Below are positions 38,632 to 46,784 of a DNA stretch of 64,000 nt, one piece after another. Both the position numbers and the translations under genes were made by a program. Position 1 is the stretch's first letter, and each line of letters opens with the position of its first letter. The stretch lies in contig OY970285.1 of NCBI GenBank assembly GCA_963716005.1, forward strand, positions 1,612,001-1,676,000. The letters are read 5' to 3'. The stretch is from CAVRUF01 sp963716005 (GTDB taxonomy: Bacteria; Actinomycetota; Thermoleophilia; Gaiellales; Gaiellaceae). The notes under the pieces were generated by a model. The model saw nothing but the letters and a program-made list of their open reading frames with translations. It ran no database searches and was not told where the DNA came from.

Positions 38632-39454
38632 CTGGAGTAAGGCGACGGGCCGGCGGTTCGCGAGCGACGGGAGGAAGCTGCGGATCGAGCGCATCCGCTC
38701 CCGGTCGAGGTCGGCGACGATCACGCAGTCCTCGTCGGGCGCAGTCGCGAGCACCGTGCCCCAGGGGTCGACGATGATCGAGCGCCCGTAGGCCGCCTTG
38801 CCGTCGTGGCGTGATGCCCCACTGGTTCGGCGCGGCGACGTAGCACTGGTTCTCGACCGCCCGCGCGCGCAGGAGGAGCTCCCAGTGGTCCTTGCCGGTC
38901 GCGAGCGTGAAGGCGGCGGGAACGGTGATGAGCTCGGCGCCGTCGAGCGCGAGCTTGCGGAAGAGCTCCGGGAAGCGCAGGTCGTAACAGATCGTCAGGC
39001 CCGTCTCCCACCCGGCCGTCTCGACGACGACGCTCTCGTCGCCCGGCTCCTCGGCCTCCGACTCGCGGTAGACGAGCCCGCCCACCTCGACGTCGAAGAG
39101 GTGGATCTTGCGGTAGACGGCCGCGATCTCGCCCTCGGGCGAGAAGACGACGCAGGTGTTCGAGAGCTTCTCGCGCCCGTCGCGGCTCTCGGTGATCGAC
39201 CCGCCGACGATCGTGATCCCGTGCTTGCGCGCCCAGCCCGCCATCGCGCCGACCGTCTCGCCGCCCTCGAGCGGCTCGGCGGCCGCGCGCATCGTCTCGA
39301 CCGAGCCGAACGCGTTCCACTTCTCCGGCAGGGCGACGAGCTCGGCGCCGTCGGAGGCCGCCTCGGCCACGAGGCTCTCGGCGGTCGCGATGTTCTCGGA
39401 CTTCTCGGCGCGGGCGGAGAGCTGGACGCACGCGACGCGGAGACGATCGGCCAT
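38632..39454 (-). CDS. Carbon-nitrogen hydrolase (nitrilase/omega-amidase type, one frameshift)
   Basis: The catalytic triad is visible: Glu in LVALPEKWNAF, Lys in VYRKIHLFDVE, and Cys in LTICYDLRFPELF. RLRVACVQLSA is the family start and GRSIIVDPWGTVLA is typical of the Nit/NIT2 (deaminated glutathione amidase or omega-amidase) branch. About 275 residues are expected. One extra base near 38810 breaks the frame. No stop codon is seen before the HAD domain begins. The ATG at 39454 is seven bases from a TATCCT box, one half of a divergent promoter. Confidence 0.88.
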
Positions 39455-39478
39455 GGGTCTGAGGATAGCCTTGCGCCC
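39455..39478. promoter_or_regulatory. Bidirectional leaderless promoter between nitrilase and CoA-binding genes
   Basis: AGGATA (39462-39467; TATCCT on the minus strand) and TAGCCT (39466-39471, plus) overlap by two bases. Each is seven bases from its ATG (39454 minus, 39479 plus). Confidence 0.6.
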
Positions 39479-39877
39479 ATGGGCCGCACGCCGGCGGAGA
39501 TCCTGGGAAGCGCGAAGACGATCGCGCTGGTCGGCGCGTCGCCGAACCCGATGCGGCCGTCGAACCGCGTCATGCGCTACCTGCTGGAGCAGGGCTACGA
39601 CGTCCGCCCGGTGCGGCCGCTCGTGCGCGAGGTGCTCGGCGTTCCGTGCGTCGCGACGCTCGCCGAGATCGACGAGCCGATCGACCTCGTGGACGTCTTC
39701 CGCCGCGCCGACGCCTGCCCGGACGTGGCGCGCGAGGCGGTGGCCGCCGGCGCGAAGGGCGTGTGGCTCCAGCTGGGTCTGGTTTCCCCGGAGGCGCGCC
39801 GCATCGCCGAGGAGGGCGGGCTCGAGTACGTGGAGAACCGCTGTACCGCGATCGTCCACGAGTCCGAGCTCGTCTAG
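39479..39877 (+). CDS. CoA-binding protein (YccU/CoA_binding_2 family)
   Basis: The 132-residue protein is a Rossmann domain with TIALVGASPNPMRPSNRVMRYL, the NP-type loop, VDVFRRADACPDVAREAV and WLQLGLVSPEARRIAEE, typical of the small CoA-binding family related to succinyl-CoA synthetase alpha. Members bind CoA or NAD-like ligands without known catalysis. Intact, leaderless ATG start, and its TAG shares CTAG with the stop of ctaG opposite. Confidence 0.87.
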   Translation: MGRTPAEILGSAKTIALVGASPNPMRPSNRVMRYLLEQGYDVRPVRPLVREVLGVPCVATLAEIDEPIDLVDVFRRADACPDVAREAVAAGAKGVWLQLGLVSPEARRIAEEGGLEYVENRCTAIVHESELV

Positions 39878-40623
39878 GTCTCGTCTTCGTCGATCAGGCG
39901 CAGCACGAAGTAGCCGATCGCAATGAGGAAGACGAGCGCCTGCTCCGCGTTCATGAGGACGCCCGCGTAGTTCTGATCCTGGGTCGCCGTGAGCCCCCAC
40001 AGGCGCGGCGCCGATTCGTAGAAGTCGTAGACGGGCCGCGTCGCGAACGTCAGCGCGAGCCCGAGGAACACCGAGCCGACGAACGCGGCCGCCAGGTAGC
40101 CGAGCGAGGCGAGCGTCGAGAGCGGGTTCGGCTTCCCGCAGATGACGGGCCACCAGAAGAGGAGCCCAATCGCGATCAGCGCGACATGCTCCACGTACAG
40201 GAGCCAGTGGTTGCGAAGCGCCGCGTCGTAGAAGCCCGCGTAGTGGATGGCGTACCAGCCCACGAGCCACACGGGCAGCGCGACCTTCGGGCGCGTGAGC
40301 ACGGCGAGCGGCTTTCCGCCGCGCCGGACCAGTCCGTCCACCATCGCCGGCGTCAGTCCGAGCAGGAGGAGCGGCGGCGCCCAGTCCGCGATCATCACGT
40401 TCTGGAGCAGGTGGACGAGGAGCAGGTAGTGGACGGCCAGCGTCTCGATCGGGGAGTTCAATGCCGCGACGATGAGCAGAAGGCCCGCGAAGAACGAGGC
40501 GATGCGAAGCGGACGCACCTCCTCCCGGCGGGCCGCGCGCACGTAGACGACCGCCGCAAGCACGCAGAGCGCCAGGAAGAACGGCTCCCAGCTCCACGCG
40601 TAGGGATCGCCGTGGTGGGTCAC
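39874..40623 (-). CDS. ctaG: Cytochrome c oxidase assembly factor CtaG (caa3 type)
   Basis: The 249-residue protein has seven predicted membrane helices and the caa3_CtaG pattern: SPIETLAVHYLLLVHLLQNVMIADWAPP, WLVGWYAIH and HWLLYVEHVALIAIGLLFWWPV with conserved His residues. It helps insert copper into oxidase subunit I in the membrane. It is intact. The GTG start overlaps the stop of the upstream exported gene (GTGA), indicating coupled translation. Confidence 0.88.
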   Translation of the reverse strand: MTHHGDPYAWSWEPFFLALCVLAAVVYVRAARREEVRPLRIASFFAGLLLIVAALNSPIETLAVHYLLLVHLLQNVMIADWAPPLLLLGLTPAMVDGLVRRGGKPLAVLTRPKVALPVWLVGWYAIHYAGFYDAALRNHWLLYVEHVALIAIGLLFWWPVICGKPNPLSTLASLGYLAAAFVGSVFLGLALTFATRPVYDFYESAPRLWGLTATQDQNYAGVLMNAEQALVFLIAIGYFVLRLIDEDET

Positions 40624-41272
40624 GCGGGCCGCGGCGAACGGTTACGCCGCCGCAGGAAGCCCGCCCCGGCCACGCCGGCGATGACGAGAAGCCGATGCCT
40701 CCGTAGAGCCAGATGCTTCGCGACTCGTCCGGCGGCGCGTAGTCGAGCCGCCCGTTGACCTTCGCCGCCTCGTCGATCCCACCTCAACCGGCACCGACCA
40801 GTCAGGATGTGGTGCGTCGGAGTCGACGGTCGTTGCGCGACGACCTCGGGATCGGTGGCGCTCATCCAGTGGATGCGATGGTCGTGCCAGTCGAACGGTG
40901 TCGCCGTCCGCGACCTGCTCCCAGTCGGGCGGCGCGGAGAGGTCGATGTCGCGCGGGAGGCTTCTTGCCGCCGTAGCGGTCACTGGTTCAGATACTGCGT
41001 CCCCGAGTTCTTGTTCACGTAGACCGCGCCGTCCTCGAACTTCACGTACGGCTCCTGTCCGTAGCCGAGAACGATCACGGTCTCGCCCGTGCCGTTCGTG
41101 ACCTGCGAGCGCGGTCGTCCGAGTCGAGGATCGTGACGCCGAGCCCCGTCGGCCGCCGGCTCGATCCCCGTCACCGTCGAGGTGAAGCCGCGCGCGGCGC
41201 CGTCCCCATGCGCAGCGGCACCGGAGACGAGGACGAGCGCGGAGACCGCACCGCAATGACTAGGGCGCGCAT
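40620..41272 (-). CDS. Exported, C-terminally anchored protein with His-rich motif, coupled to CtaG (multiple frameshifts)
   Basis: Joining frames gives about 215 residues: a signal peptide (AVSALVLVSGAAAHGDGA), a beta-rich domain (RGFTSTVTGIEP, VTNGTGETVIVLGYGQEPYVKF, VNKNSGTQYLN), the motif VRWHDHRIHWMSATDP, a second beta segment (DWSVPVEV), and a C-terminal helix (GFLVIAGVAGAGFL) ending in RRR. At least four indels lie between 40680 and 41260. The His/Met-rich motif suggests copper binding next to CtaG, but this is inference. I do not recognise a named family. The start ATG at 41272 is chosen for the signal peptide. Confidence 0.7.
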
Positions 41273-41333
41273 CGGTTCGATCGTGCCAGAACCAGACTGC
41301 GCGCCCTACGGGAACCTCGCGATTCCCGGTGTA

Positions 41334-41407
41334 TCGGGGTGCCCGGATTCGAACCGGGGACCTCGCCGACCCGAACGGCGCGCGCTACCAGGCTGCGCCA
41401 CACCCCG
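41334..41407 (-). tRNA. tRNA-Pro (anticodon CGG)
   Basis: The 74-nt gene folds into a full cloverleaf: acceptor CGGGGTG/CACCCCG plus discriminator A, D-arm GCGC/GCGC with AGCCTGGTA loop, anticodon stem CGCCG/CGGCG with loop TTCGGGT (anticodon CGG), five-base variable loop, and T-arm CCCGG/CCGGG with loop TTCGAAT. The 3' CCA is not encoded. It reads CCG proline codons, which are abundant in this GC-rich genome. A TAGCCT box lies 10 bases upstream. Confidence 0.97.
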
Positions 41408-41416
41408 AGGCCGCAA

Positions 41417-41428
41417 TAGGCTAGCGCA
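41417..41428. promoter_or_regulatory. Bidirectional promoter (TAGGCTA) between tRNA-Pro and nif3-like gene
   Basis: TAGGCTA (41417-41423) reads TAGGCT on plus, six bases from the Nif3 frame start at 41429, and TAGCCT on minus, ten bases from tRNA-Pro. It has the same TAGNCTA form as the element at 36241. Confidence 0.55.
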
Positions 41429-42173
41429 ATCGCCACGAGAGCCGAGCTCATCTCCTTCTGCGACGAGCTTCTGGACGTCGCCTCGTTCCCCGACCACACG
41501 CCGGTCGGGCTCCAGGTCGCGGGCGCGGACGAGGTCACGAAGCTCGTCTGCTCGGTCTCGCCTTCGCGCGAGCTCTTCCAGCGCGCCGCCGAGGCGGGAG
41601 CGCAGCTCGTCCTCTGCCACCACGGGCTCTTCTGGGAGCGCGACGACCGCGTGATCGGCCCGGTCATGCGCGAGCGGCTGCGCGCGCTCTTCGACGCGGA
41701 CCTGAACTTCGCCGCATACCACCTGGCCCTCGACGCGCATCCCGAGATCGGCAACAACGCGTACCTGTGCCGCGAGCTCGGCATCGAGGCCGGAGCGCGT
41801 CTTCTCGGAGGTCGGCTGGGGCGGAACGCTCCGCGAGCCGGTGGCCATGAGCGCGTTCGCGGAGCAGATCCAGGCGCTCGTCGACCGCCCGCCGCTCGTC
41901 TTCGCCTACGGCCCGGAGGAGATCCGCACGGTCGCGGTCTGCTCGGGCGGCGCGGCCAGAGCGATCGACGAGGCGATCGCCGAGGGCTACGACTGCTTCC
42001 TCACCGGAGAGGCCGCCGAGCCGACCAAGCACCTCGCCAAGGAGGGCGGCATCCACTTCGTCGCGGCCGGCCACTACGCGACCGAGACGTCCGGCGTGAA
42101 GTTCCTCGCCGACCGGGTGAAGGAGCGCTTCGGCGTCGAGTGGGAGTTCGTCGACCTCCCGAACCCGGTCTAG
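41429..42173 (+). CDS. Nif3-like dinuclear metal centre protein, DUF34 (one frameshift, ATC at start position)
   Basis: The N-terminus has FPDHTPVGLQVAG and the metal-binding VLCHHGLFWE; the C-terminus has TGEAAEPTKHLAKEGGIHFVAAGHYATE, the second metal site. About 247 residues fits the family; these are conserved hydrolase-like proteins, some reported as GTP cyclohydrolase-related. A one-base break lies near 41798. In frame there is no ATG, GTG or TTG between the upstream stop (41417) and codon 70, which would remove the first metal site. The codon at the leaderless position is ATC, so either ATC is used or an ATG was misread. Confidence 0.87.
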
Positions 42174-42204
42174 CCACGACGGGTATTGCCGCGTCCGGGG
42201 TCCA

Positions 42205-42316
42205 CCACTATTGTGTGGATATGGATGTGGAGGTAGCGGGCCTTTGAGCGAGGCCCGGACAACTGAAGGTCGCACCCCAGCCCGCCTGCGCGCTAACGCC
42301 AGCGGGTTTTTTTGCG
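42205..42316 (+). ncRNA. Candidate structured RNA or leader ending in an intrinsic terminator
   Basis: Downstream of a TATTGT box (42209-42214), the region has a 7-bp hairpin (CGGGCCT 42237-42243 with AGGCCCG 42251-42257, 7-base loop) and then a GC hairpin followed by seven Ts. The Nif3 stop is 30 bases before it and the next start codon is 30 bases after it. It could be the 3' end of the nif3 transcript, a small RNA, or an attenuator for the 56-residue gene. It does not match the 6C, SRP or riboswitch families that I know. Confidence 0.4.
42281..42313 (+). terminator. Intrinsic terminator with seven-T tail
   Basis: CCCGC (42281-42285) pairs with GCGGG (42302-42306), with a short inner stem TGCG-like region and a loop, then a run of seven Ts (42307-42313). 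It is the best U-tract terminator in the window. Confidence 0.75.
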
Positions 42317-42345
42317 CCCTCGTTCGGTAGGGAAAGGAGCGTTCC

Positions 42346-42516
42346 GTGGCCAATCATCTGACGCCGGAAGAGCTGTCCGAGGAACTCGGAATCGACCGCG
42401 AGGAGATCATCAGGGTCTGCATGCAAGAGTCGATCCCGATCTACCACGGAAAGATCGACAAGAGCCTCTTCGCGGCGCAGCTCCAGGCTTCGGGCCCGCT
42501 CCAGAAGTCCGCGTAG
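42346..42516 (+). CDS. 56-residue protein, helix-turn-helix-like, unknown function
   Basis: The frame VANHLTPEELSEELGIDREE continues into IIRVCMQESIPIY and ends LQASGPLQKSA. It begins with GTG, preceded by AAAGGAG at 5-base spacing. The helix-turn-helix-like start (LTPEELSEELGI) suggests a small DNA-binding or adaptor protein, but no family is recognised. It lies directly after the candidate leader with a terminator, so it may be subject to attenuation. Its stop is one base from the Ku stop on the opposite strand. Confidence 0.65.
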   Translation: MANHLTPEELSEELGIDREEIIRVCMQESIPIYHGKIDKSLFAAQLQASGPLQKSA

Positions 42517-42517
42517 G

Positions 42518-43359
42518 CTAGCGCGCAGCGGCGCGCTTGCGGCGTCGAAGCCTTCTTCTTCGGCTTCGCCGCCGGCTCGCCGTCGGACTTCGACATCGCG
42601 ACGCTCTGCTTCAGGGCGTCCATGAGATCGATCACCTCGGCGCTCTCCGGCGCCTCCGGGATCGTGATCTCCTTGCCGGCGAGCTTCGCCTCGAGCATCG
42701 CCCGCAGCTGGTCGCGGTAGTCGTTCGTGAAGTCCGTCGGGACGAATGAGCCCTTGAGGTTGTCGACGAGCTGGACGGCCATGTCGAGCTCGGCCTTCCC
42801 CACCTTCGTGTCCGAGACCGCCTCGTCGATCTCCTTGCGCTCACGGACGTCCTCCGCGTAGAAGAGCGTCTCGAGCGCGAGCGAGTCGCCGAGCGGGCGG
42901 ATGTAACAGAGGTTCTCCTTGCCCCAGAGGATGAACTTGCCGATCGCGCCGAGCTCCGTCTTCTTCATCGCCTCGAGCAGGAGGACGTACGGCTTGCGCT
43001 GCGCGTCGGCCTCGGCCGGCGCCAGGTAGTACGTGCGGTCGAAGTAGATCGGGTCGACCTCGGACATCGGGCACGAAGCGGTCGATCTCGATCGACTGCG
43101 AGCGCGTGAGCGCCATCGCCTCGAGCTCGGACTCCTCGACGATCACGAACTGGCCCTTCGCGAACTCCCAGCCCTTGACGAGCTCGTCGGGCTCGACGTC
43201 GCGCTCGTGCACGGGGCAGTAGCGCTTCTGCTTGATCGGCGTCCCGCACTCGCGATGCAGCGTCCGGAACGACACGTCCTTGCGCTGCTGCGCGACGGCC
43301 AGCCCGATGGGGATGTTCACCAGGCCGAAATTGATGGATCCGTTCCAGATGGTGCGCAT
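42518..43359 (-). CDS. ku: Non-homologous end joining protein Ku (two frameshifts)
   Basis: Bacterial Ku homodimers bind DNA ends for NHEJ. The N-terminus MRTIWNGSINFGLVNIPIGL and the ring region (CGTPIKQKRYCPVHERDVEPDELVKGWEF), then VDPIYFDRTYYLAP and the bridge FILWGKENLCYIRPLGDSLAL, are typical. A Lys-rich C-terminal tail (KPKKKAS) ends it. Breaks lie near 43067 and 42543; correcting the last restores a stop at 42518. About 280 residues is normal. No LigD polymerase/ligase is visible in the window. Confidence 0.92.
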
Positions 43360-43397
43360 AGGACCGAAAACGTTCTCCGCCTCGAAGCGCTTCCCTG

Positions 43398-44480
43398 CTA
43401 GAGGCGGCGGGCGCCGTAGTACGTGCTCGAGTACCAGGACTCGTTGAGGCTCGAGATCTTCACCACGTCGCCCGTGTGCGGCGAGTGGATGAACTGGCCG
43501 CCGCCGATGTAGATCCCGACGTGGCCGAGCCCGTTGAAGAAGACGAGGTCGCCGGGCGCGAGCATCGCGCGGGAGACCGGAGAGCCGTAGCCGTACTGCA
43601 TGGCCGCGTTGTGCGGAAGCGAGACGCCGACCCGCGCGAACGCGTACATGACGAGCCCGGAGCAGTCGAAGCCGCTCGGCGAGGCGCCGCCCCAGACGTA
43701 GGGAACGCCCAGGTACTGCATCGCGACGCCGACCACGCCGCCGTAGCGGGCGTCGGGCGTCTGCCCGTCGATGAAGTCGTCCGAGCCGCCGCTCGAGCTC
43801 GTCGGCGTCGCGGGCGTGTTGTCGAGGCGCTGCTCCGCGAGCTCCTTGAGCCGCGCCTGGCGCTTCGCCTCGGCCGCCTCGATGCGGGCGATCTCGTCCT
43901 TGATCGACGCCAGCATCCGCTCGCGCTCGCTCAGCTGCGACTGGATGCTCGCCTTCTGCGCGGCCAGCTCGTCGACGACGGCAGCCTGGCGCTTCTGCGC
44001 CTTGGCCAGCTCGGCCTCGCGCTTCTTCATCTCCTTCTTCGCACGCTCGATCTCGGTGACGATCCGGAGATCCTGCTTCGACACCCGGTTGACGGCATCG
44101 GCGCGGTCGAGGAAGTCGGTCAGGCTCGTCGCGCCGAGCAGGATCTCGAGCGTCGACGACTCGCCGGTCGTGTACAGAGCGAGGAGCCGGGCCTGGAGCG
44201 TGTTCTCGGCCTTCTTGAAGCTCGCCTTCGCCATCTGGAGATGGCGCTTGTTCGCGGCCTGGTCGGCCTGGATCTGATCCAGCTCGATGTTGGCGGCGTT
44301 GTAGGACTCGATCGCCTGCTCGACCTGCATGTCGAGCGCGTGGATCTGCTCGAGGACCTGCTGCGCCTCGGCGCGCTTGGCCGCCGTGGGAGGCGCTGCG
44401 GCGGCGGTTCCGGCCAAAAATGTGGTCGCCAGGACCACGACGGAGATGAACGCCGCTCTCTTGGTCGCGAGTCGCCTCAC
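43398..44480 (-). CDS. NlpC/P60 peptidoglycan endopeptidase with N-terminal coiled coil
   Basis: The intact 360-residue chain has a signal peptide (VVVLATTFLAGTAAAA), a long coiled coil from about 33 to 225, a Ser/Thr linker, and a C-terminal NlpC/P60 domain with the catalytic Cys in FDCSGLVMYAF, a His in LGHVGIYIGGG and a third polar residue in FIHSPHTGD. It resembles the RipA/PcsB wall hydrolases that act at the septum or envelope. The coiled coil shares length and leucine pattern with the divergent 3D protein. Confidence 0.9.
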   Translation of the reverse strand: MRRLATKRAAFISVVVLATTFLAGTAAAAPPTAAKRAEAQQVLEQIHALDMQVEQAIESYNAANIELDQIQADQAANKRHLQMAKASFKKAENTLQARLLALYTTGESSTLEILLGATSLTDFLDRADAVNRVSKQDLRIVTEIERAKKEMKKREAELAKAQKRQAAVVDELAAQKASIQSQLSERERMLASIKDEIARIEAAEAKRQARLKELAEQRLDNTPATPTSSSGGSDDFIDGQTPDARYGGVVGVAMQYLGVPYVWGGASPSGFDCSGLVMYAFARVGVSLPHNAAMQYGYGSPVSRAMLAPGDLVFFNGLGHVGIYIGGGQFIHSPHTGDVVKISSLNESWYSSTYYGARRL

Positions 44481-44637
44481 GGTCTCGCGTCCCTAGGCCC
44501 AGTCAGGGCGGGCAGGTGTCTGCTCGCCAGCACGAGTGGGCGATGCTAGCAGGGTGTCGAGACGAGGCGCAAACGGGAACCAGCCCCTGTACATCTTGTT
44601 ACACGAGCATTCATGCGGGCTGGTAGGGTGCCGGGTC

Positions 44638-45667
44638 GTGCGTGCGGCAGGACGAAGGCACTCGCGTCTCCTCCGCTTCGCCGTCTGCGGCATCGTGACG
44701 GCGATCGCCCTGCTCGGGGCGGCGGGGGCGCAGGCCGTCCAATCTTCGGGGTCGAATCGGGAGGCCTCGCAGCTGCGTTCCCAGGGCAAGAGCCTCGAGG
44801 CGCAGAAACGCAGCGCCGCACTCGAGCTCTACGGGCTCCAGTCCCAGCTCGGACAGGTGCAGACGCGTCTCGCGCTCCTGCGCGCCGAAGCCCGGACGGC
44901 AGAGCGCGTCACCGAGCTGGAGCGACAGCATCTCGCCGACGCGCAGCGCGTCCTCGACGAGTCCGAGGCCAAGCTCGGAGCCCGCATCCGCGAGCTCTAC
45001 GTCGAGGGCGACCCCGACCTGATCACGCTGCTCTTCGGCGCCGAGTCGCTCGGCGAGGCGATCACGGCGATCGACAACCTGGGCCGGTTCGTCCAGCAGG
45101 ACATCCGACATCGCCGCCCAGGTGCGCGAGGCGCGCGCCGAGCTGCGCAAGTCCCTGAAGGCCCTCGCGGCGCGGGCGGAGCGGCTGAACCGGCTGACCG
45201 CCGACGCCGAGGACGCCCAGGCCGCGCTTCTCGCCGCGCGCGACGCCAAGAGCGCCTACCTGGCCGAGATCACGCGGAAGCAGAAGCTGAACGCCGTCGA
45301 GCTCGCCGGCCTCGAGACGATCGCCGGCAACGCCCAGGACAAGGCGGAGGATCTCGGCGGCGGGTCGGCGCCGGCCCCGAGCGTTCCCTCCGCGCCGGTC
45401 GGCTCCGGCACGCGGATGACGGTCTCGTCGACGGGCTACGCGCTTCCGGGGACGACGGCGACCGGGATTCCGGTCGGCTGGGGCGTGGTCGCGGTCGATC
45501 CGAGCGTGATCCCGCTCGGCACCCGGATGTACATCCCCGGCTACGGCGAGGGGGTGGCCGCCGACACGGGTGGCGCCGTCGACGGCCGGGAGATCGACCT
45601 CTGGTTCCCCACGCGCGCGCAGGCGCTCGCGTGGGGGCGGCGTACGGTGACGATCACGATCCATTAG
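44638..45667 (+). CDS. 3D-domain (MltA-like) exported protein with coiled coil (one frameshift)
   Basis: GTG 44638 opens a signal peptide (FAVCGIVTAIALLGAAGAQA) after a TAGGGT box. A coiled coil follows, then the 3D domain (MTVSSTGYALPGTTATGIPVGWGVVAVDPSVIPLGTRMYIPGYGEGVAADTGGAVDG in outline), carrying the three conserved Asp residues, as in resuscitation/wall-lytic proteins. A break near 45105 lies inside the coiled coil. About 343 residues are expected. It is divergent from the NlpC/P60 gene and shares its N-terminal architecture. Confidence 0.85.
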
Positions 45668-45709
45668 CCTCTAGCGGAGACGGTGAAGGCCCAACCAGCC
45701 ACGGAGACC

Positions 45710-46375
45710 ATGAACGCGCAGGGGGGAAACGACGAGCCCCGCGTGCTGGTCGTCGACGACCACGACCTCTTCCGGACCGGCCTCGTGAACCTGCTGACCG
45801 AGCAGGGCGTCCACGTCGTCGGCGAGGCGCCGAACGGCGAGACGGCGGTGCGGCTCGTCCGCGAGCTCGCCCCCGACGTCGTCGTCATGGATCTGAACAT
45901 GCCCGGGATCACCGGTGTCGAGGCGACGCGCGAGATCGCCGCGAGCGCGCCGCGTACGCGGGTCGTCGTCCTGACGATCTCCGTCGACGACGGCGACGTG
46001 ATGGACGCGGTCATGGCCGGCGCGTGCGGCTACCTGCTGAAGGACTCGACCATCACCGAGTTGATCAGCGGCATCCGCGCCGCCGCGGCCGGCGAGTCGC
46101 TCATCTCGCCCCACATCGCCACGAAGGTTCTGCAGGTCCTGCGGTCGCAGCAGTCGAGCGCGTGGGCCGGGCGGCCTCTTCGGGCGGAGCTCTCCGACCG
46201 GGAGCTCGAGGTGCTGAAGCTGATCGCGATCGGCAAGGACAACGCCGAGATCGCGCGCGACCTCTTCATCAGCCCGAAGACGGTCAAGAACCACATCTCG
46301 AACATCCTCATGAAGCTGCAGATCGAGAACCGCATCCAGGCCGCGGTCTACGCGGTCAGGAGCGGGATCGTGTGA
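45710..46375 (+). CDS. Response regulator, NarL/FixJ type
   Basis: The receiver domain has LVVDDHDLF with the acidic pair, the phosphoacceptor Asp in VVVMDLNMPG, a Thr in VVLTISVDD and Lys in YLLKDSTI. The output is a LuxR helix-turn-helix (LSDRELEVLKLIAIGKDNAEIARDLFISPKTVKNHISNI). The protein has about 221 residues and is intact. No histidine kinase is adjacent, so its partner is elsewhere or its Asp is charged otherwise. An in-frame GTG at 45683 would add nine residues; ATG 45710 gives a more usual N-terminus. Confidence 0.92.
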   Translation: MNAQGGNDEPRVLVVDDHDLFRTGLVNLLTEQGVHVVGEAPNGETAVRLVRELAPDVVVMDLNMPGITGVEATREIAASAPRTRVVVLTISVDDGDVMDAVMAGACGYLLKDSTITELISGIRAAAAGESLISPHIATKVLQVLRSQQSSAWAGRPLRAELSDRELEVLKLIAIGKDNAEIARDLFISPKTVKNHISNILMKLQIENRIQAAVYAVRSGIV

Positions 46376-46688
46376 CCGAGGCGAGCGCCTGGGCCTGCTC
46401 GCGCAGCGGCACGAGTCTCGCGCGGAGCCGTTCGAGCTCTCCCTCCGTCGCCGCCAGGCGGTCGGCCAGCGCGCCGAGCCGGTCGAGGGCGCAGGCGCTC
46501 GCGACCGCGCTGGCGGCCGCCCGGATCTCCCGGACGATGCGCAGGTGTTCAACCTCGAGCGCTAGTGCGCGGGCGTAGCCGTCGGTCAACGTATGCTCCA
46601 TACGTTCGAGGAGGCGCTCAGGGGCGCCGGGGTCACGACCGTCGACGAGGACCTGGATTCGGTCGAGGAGGTTAGGGAGATCTTCCAT
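46356..46688 (-). CDS. Helical protein of about 110 residues, unknown function
   Basis: The frame MEDLPNLLDRIQVLVDGRDP is followed by a helix-rich chain with Arg/Leu/Ala heptads, ending LREQAQALASVTRSRS. A GATAAT box lies 9 bases upstream of the ATG. It overlaps the end of the response regulator by 20 bp. It has no recognised family and could be a coiled-coil accessory protein. The coding signal (regular amphipathic helix, no rare residues) supports it being real. Confidence 0.55.
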   Translation of the reverse strand: MEDLPNLLDRIQVLVDGRDPGAPERLLERMEHTLTDGYARALALEVEHLRIVREIRAAASAVASACALDRLGALADRLAATEGELERLRARLVPLREQAQALASVTRSRS

Positions 46689-46784
46689 CGCCGCCGCATT
46701 ATCGGAGGGACGCACGCGGCTCTCCATGGGCCGAACGGCCTATCCGCAGGGCCCGCAGGTCCTGGTTTTCGCCGCCTGGCCGCG

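Noticed and set aside
42205..42316. 6C RNA, SRP RNA or a known riboswitch
   Set aside because: The C-rich loops of 6C, the SRP tetraloop motifs and the conserved cores of c-di-GMP and c-di-AMP riboswitches are not present.
42518..43359. A complete NHEJ operon with LigD
   Set aside because: Only Ku is present; LigA at 47965 is the replicative NAD-dependent ligase, not an NHEJ ligase.
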